DNA from: Mycolicibacterium flavescens
Lineage (GTDB): Bacteria; Actinomycetota; Actinomycetes; Mycobacteriales; Mycobacteriaceae
Assembly (NCBI RefSeq): GCF_001722335.1
Contig: NZ_MIHA01000008.1
Span: 185,401 to 249,400, forward strand
DNA: 64,000 nucleotides
Reading direction: 5' to 3'
Position 1 is the first letter of the stretch. Each line of letters opens with the position of its first letter. The notes under the pieces were generated by a model, which saw only the letters and a program-made list of their open reading frames with translations, was not told where the DNA came from and did no database searches. The translations under genes were made by a program, and so were the position numbers. This document shows, in pieces, positions 61,111 to 64,000 of this stretch.

Positions 61111-62166
61111 ATGACCCAGATCATCGACCGGCCCACCCGATACGACGACGACGACGCCTACGGTCCGCTGCTCGCACCGGCCGAGGCGCCCACGCTGACG
61201 ATGGTGCAGGCGATCAACCGGGCGCTGCGCGACGCGATGGCCACCGACGACCGCGTCCTGGTCTTCGGCGAGGACGTCGCCACCCTGGGCGGGGTCTTCC
61301 GGGTCACCGAGGGACTCGCCGAGACCTTCGGTGAGGAGCGGTGTTTCGACACCCCACTGGCCGAATCGGGGATCATCGGAATCGCGATCGGGATGGCGAT
61401 CCGAGGGTTCCTGCCGGTCCCCGAGATCCAGTTCGACGGTTTCGCCGCGCCTGCCTTCGACCAGATCGTCAGCCATCTGGCCAAGTACCGGATGCGCACG
61501 CGTGGCGACGTCGACATGCCGGTCACCATCCGCATCCCGTCGTTCGGCGGGATCGGCGCCGTCGAACACCATTCCGAATCGACCGAAAGCTACTGGTTGC
61601 ACACCGCCGGGCTCAAGGTCGTCGTGCCGTCCACACCGTCGGACGCCTACTGGCTTCTGCGCCAGTCCATCACCAGCCGCGACCCGGTCATCTACCTCGA
61701 GCCCAAACGCCGGTACTGGGCCCGCGAACCCGTCGATACCAGCGCGCCGGGTCTGCCGCTCGGCCGCGCGGCGATCCGCCGGCCCGGCTCCGACGTCACC
61801 GTGGTGACCTACGGTCCGCTGGTGGCGACCGCGGTGAGCGCGGCGGAACTCGCTGCCGAACACCACGGTTGGAGCATCGAGGTGGTCGACCTACGCTCAC
61901 TCAATCCGCTCGATTTCGACACGGTCGCCGATTCGATCCGCCGCACCGGACGCGCGGTGGTGATGCACGAAGGACCGCGCACGCTGGGGTTCGGCGCCGA
62001 ACTCGCGGCCCGGATCACCGAGGAGTTGTTCTATGACCTCGAGGCACCCGTGTTGCGCGCCACCGGATTCGACACGCCGTACCCGCCGGCCCGGCTGGAG
62101 AAGCTGTGGCTGCCCGGTGTCGACCGGCTCCTCGACTGTGTCGAACGCACGCTGGGGCAGCCATGA
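61111..62166 (+). CDS. bkdB: Branched-chain alpha-keto acid dehydrogenase E1 beta
   Basis: 351 residues, starting directly after bkdA. It has the transketolase pyrimidine-domain motif [19 protein letters not shown] (approx. residues 51-69), [18 protein letters not shown] (approx. 80-97) and [15 protein letters not shown] in the C-terminal domain (approx. 258). It forms the alpha2beta2 E1 with BkdA. The stop overlaps bkdC (ATGA). Confidence 0.95.
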   Translation: MTQIIDRPTRYDDDDAYGPLLAPAEAPTLTMVQAINRALRDAMATDDRVLVFGEDVATLGGVFRVTEGLAETFGEERCFDTPLAESGIIGIAIGMAIRGFLPVPEIQFDGFAAPAFDQIVSHLAKYRMRTRGDVDMPVTIRIPSFGGIGAVEHHSESTESYWLHTAGLKVVVPSTPSDAYWLLRQSITSRDPVIYLEPKRRYWAREPVDTSAPGLPLGRAAIRRPGSDVTVVTYGPLVATAVSAAELAAEHHGWSIEVVDLRSLNPLDFDTVADSIRRTGRAVVMHEGPRTLGFGAELAARITEELFYDLEAPVLRATGFDTPYPPARLEKLWLPGVDRLLDCVERTLGQP

Positions 62167-63335
62167 CCGCCATGGAGTTTCTGGTACCCGACCTCGGCGA
62201 GGGACTGGAGGACGCGACGATCACCGAGTGGAGTGTCGCGGTCGGTGATGACGTCGTACTGAACCAGACGCTGTGCACGGTCGAAACCAACAAGGCCGAG
62301 GTGGAGATCCCCAGCCCGTACGCGGGTCGCATCGTCGAACTCGGTGGCCGCGAAGGCGAGACGCTGCCCGTCGGGACGCTGCTGGCCCGCATCGAGACCG
62401 ATGCCGAACCACCCGCCGAGAAGCGCAAACCCGTTCTGGTCGGATACGGCGCCGACGACGCAATGGATTCCAGCCGTCGCGCGGCCGCTCCGCCGCCGCA
62501 TCGTGCCCGGGCTCGCGCCAAGCCGCCGGTGCGGAAACTGGCCGCCGACCTCGGCGTCGACCTGGGCGCCGTCACCGGATCGGGCCCCGACGGGGTGATC
62601 ACCCGCGAAGACGTGCTCGCGGCGGCGGGGCGGTTCACGCCGGACACGGTTGCCGTGCGTGGGGTGCAGGCCGAGATGGCAAGGCGAATGACTTTGTCGC
62701 GCAGGGAGATCCCTGATGCGCACGCCCGCGTCGAGGTCGACGGGACCAGCCTGCTGCGACTGCGGGACCGGCTGGCTGACCACGTCGACGACTCTTCCGT
62801 CACACCGTTCGTGCTGGTGTTGCGGTTGCTGACGATCGCGCTGACCCGCCACCCGTCGTTGAATGCCACCTGGGTGGAAACCGTCGACGGCCCGCAGATC
62901 CATCTGCATTCGGCCGTGCACCTGGGTTTCGGTGTGGCCGCGCCGCGGGGTCTGCTGGTGCCGGTGGTCAACGACGCGCATCGTCTGACGACGCGGGACC
63001 TCGCCGCCACGGTGGCCCGGTTGATCCGGGAGGCGCGAGCGGGCACGCTGGCGCCGACCGAGCTGCAGGGGTCGACGTTCACGGTCTCCAATTTCGGTGC
63101 GCTAGGTCTGGATGACGGTGTGCCGGTGATCAACTACCCGGAAGCGGCGATCCTCGGAATCGGCTCGCTCAGAGAACGCGCGGTCGTCGTCGACGGCGCC
63201 GTCGCCGCCCGCCCGACGATGAACCTCACGTGCGCGTTCGACCACCGCATCGCCGACGGCGCGCAGGTGGCGGCGTTCCTGCGCGACCTGCGTGACCTGA
63301 TCGAGCACCCCGAAACCGCACTGCTCGACCTGTAG
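62163..63335 (+). CDS. bkdC: Branched-chain dihydrolipoyl acyltransferase E2
   Basis: 390 residues from ATG 62163, overlapping bkdB. One lipoyl domain (approx. residues 3-78) carries Lys44 in [11 protein letters not shown] basic Pro/Ala linker is followed by the E1/E3-binding domain (approx. 117-155, [29 protein letters not shown]) and the catalytic domain (approx. 170-388) with His361 and Asp365 in DHRIADG. It passes acyl groups to CoA; E3 (lipoamide dehydrogenase, Lpd) is encoded elsewhere. Last gene of the bkd run. Confidence 0.95.
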   Translation: MTAMEFLVPDLGEGLEDATITEWSVAVGDDVVLNQTLCTVETNKAEVEIPSPYAGRIVELGGREGETLPVGTLLARIETDAEPPAEKRKPVLVGYGADDAMDSSRRAAAPPPHRARARAKPPVRKLAADLGVDLGAVTGSGPDGVITREDVLAAAGRFTPDTVAVRGVQAEMARRMTLSRREIPDAHARVEVDGTSLLRLRDRLADHVDDSSVTPFVLVLRLLTIALTRHPSLNATWVETVDGPQIHLHSAVHLGFGVAAPRGLLVPVVNDAHRLTTRDLAATVARLIREARAGTLAPTELQGSTFTVSNFGALGLDDGVPVINYPEAAILGIGSLRERAVVVDGAVAARPTMNLTCAFDHRIADGAQVAAFLRDLRDLIEHPETALLDL

Positions 63336-63352
63336 GCGGCATGATCTCTGCC

Positions 63353-63733
63353 ATGGCGGCGAGCAGTAGATGTCCGTGCGGCAGTGACCGGCCCTATCCG
63401 GCCTGCTGCGAACCGCTACATGACGGTGTGCGTACGGCCACGACCGCCGAGGAACTGATGCGGTCGCGGTACTCGGCATTTGCAAAGGGGCTCCCGGACT
63501 ATCTCTTTCGGACCTGGCACCCCCGCACTCGACCGGCCGAAGTCACCGTCGACCCGGACGTGAGCTGGCGCGGACTGGCCATCAGTGACGTGGTCGCCGG
63601 CGGTGCCGACGATGCGCAGGGCGAAGTGGAATTCGTTGCACACTATGTGCGGGCCCGACAACCCGAAACACTGCGCGAACGCAGCCGATTCGAACGCCGC
63701 ACGGGCCGCTGGTTCTACGTCGAGGCTGTCTAG
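63353..63733 (+). CDS. YchJ/UPF0225 family protein with SEC-C zinc motif
   Basis: About 126 residues from ATG 63353; an ATG at 63341 would add four residues. The SEC-C motif CPCGSDRPYPACCEPLHDG (approx. residues 7-25) binds zinc, and TTAEELMRSRYSAFAKG with the following beta strands is the YchJ NTF2-like core. E. coli YchJ-like proteins are cytoplasmic and of unknown function. Its direction is shared with bkdC, but operon membership is uncertain. Confidence 0.88.
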   Translation: MAASSRCPCGSDRPYPACCEPLHDGVRTATTAEELMRSRYSAFAKGLPDYLFRTWHPRTRPAEVTVDPDVSWRGLAISDVVAGGADDAQGEVEFVAHYVRARQPETLRERSRFERRTGRWFYVEAV

Positions 63734-63774
63734 CGGCCGGCTTTTTTGTCGGACCGTGTTGGCATGATGCGGGT

Positions 63775-64000
63775 ATGTCTTCGGCGACGGCTTGTGGTGA
63801 TGCTCCGGCGGTGAGTCGGGTTGATCGCTTGTTGCAGTTGTATGACCGGTTAGCGGAGTTGTGCGGGCAGCGAAACGCCATCGATGCTCAGGTCGTGGAG
63901 ATTGTCGCCGAGATCGATCGTGACGGATTGTTGGGCGCCGCCCCCGGGGTCAAGTCGCTCAAGGCTTTGGTGGCCTGGAGGTTGGGCATGTCCGAAGCCA
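63775..64000 (+). CDS. 13E12 repeat family (DUF222) protein, N-terminus only
   Basis: The frame is open from ATG 63775 through the right edge. The first 75 residues (VDRLLQLYDRLAELCGQRNAIDAQVVEIVAEIDRDGL ... GVKSLKALVAWRLGMSEA) match the start of DUF222/HNH proteins of the mycobacterial 13E12 repeat family, which carry a C-terminal HNH nuclease domain. The codons (GGT, CGT, TTG, GTG) are less GC-biased than those of the neighbours, as is typical for this mobile-associated multicopy family. The rest lies outside the window. Confidence 0.75.
   Translation, partial: MSSATACGDAPAVSRVDRLLQLYDRLAELCGQRNAIDAQVVEIVAEIDRDGLLGAAPGVKSLKALVAWRLGMSEA

Noticed and set aside
63741..63746. Rho-independent terminator after ychJ based on the T-run
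   Set aside because: The T-run is real but no stable stem of useful length precedes it.

Overview
This is a high-GC (roughly two-thirds G+C) actinobacterial chromosome segment. Synteny and protein families place it in Mycobacterium sensu lato, most likely an environmental, rapidly growing Mycolicibacterium. The evidence is a complete mce operon (yrbEA/yrbEB/mceA-F), Mce-associated membrane proteins, a fatty acid synthase I of about 3090 residues, a Tat-exported DUF1906 protein beside fas, LdtB (LdtMt2-type), and a gene order from fas to bkdC that matches the M. tuberculosis Rv2525c-Rv2495c neighbourhood. A 13E12-type (DUF222) gene is entering at the right edge.

Region 1 (1-25.4 kb) is an accessory catabolic island built around a Mce lipid importer. 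A thiolase overlaps the start of yrbEA, and yrbEA-yrbEB-mceA-F follow as one tightly coupled operon closed by a 13-bp hairpin. Downstream lie two small secreted proteins, a cytochrome P450 divergent from a TetR regulator, an MmpS-like secreted protein, an Ltp2-like thiolase/aldolase paired with a DUF35 OB-fold protein, a decayed SDR/P450 relic, an NTF2-like/SDR/VOC trio, an enoyl-CoA hydratase-like protein divergent from an acyl-CoA ligase, an amidohydrolase coupled to a second acyl-CoA ligase, and two Mce-associated proteins. The set reads as import of a hydrophobic molecule, CoA activation, hydroxylation and side-chain shortening. The substrate is not shown by the sequence. A palindrome of the form GAGAAT-N3-ATTCTC, or a degenerate version, recurs in front of several of these units and suggests one regulon.

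Region 2 (24.8-30.7 kb) is mixed. It holds two IspD-family genes tail to tail (one lacking the nucleotide-binding loop), a BTAD/AfsR-type regulator whose start codon sits inside a perfect 12-bp inverted repeat and which is coupled to a 37-residue membrane peptide, a ChaB-domain protein with a SigF-like promoter, an MFS transporter, a MerR regulator and the DUF1906 Tat protein.

Region 3 (31.2-50.7 kb) is the conserved core: fas-acpS, an M20 peptidase, bcp, a DUF3618 protein, tRNA-Lys, ldtB, tRNA-His, orn, a HerA-like ATPase, an SDR, an MFS/UMF1 transporter and a proline-rich MmpS-like membrane protein. Many intergenic gaps hold perfect or near-perfect hairpins, including two copies of one dispersed palindromic repeat.

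Region 4 (50.8-63.7 kb) holds an S9 peptidase, two tiny membrane proteins behind a consensus SigF promoter, and then the leucine/branched-chain keto-acid locus: bkaR (with a clear operator), accD1-accA1-fadE19-maoC-citE, and bkdA-bkdB-bkdC encoding the branched-chain keto-acid dehydrogenase. A YchJ/SEC-C protein and the truncated 13E12-family gene end the window.
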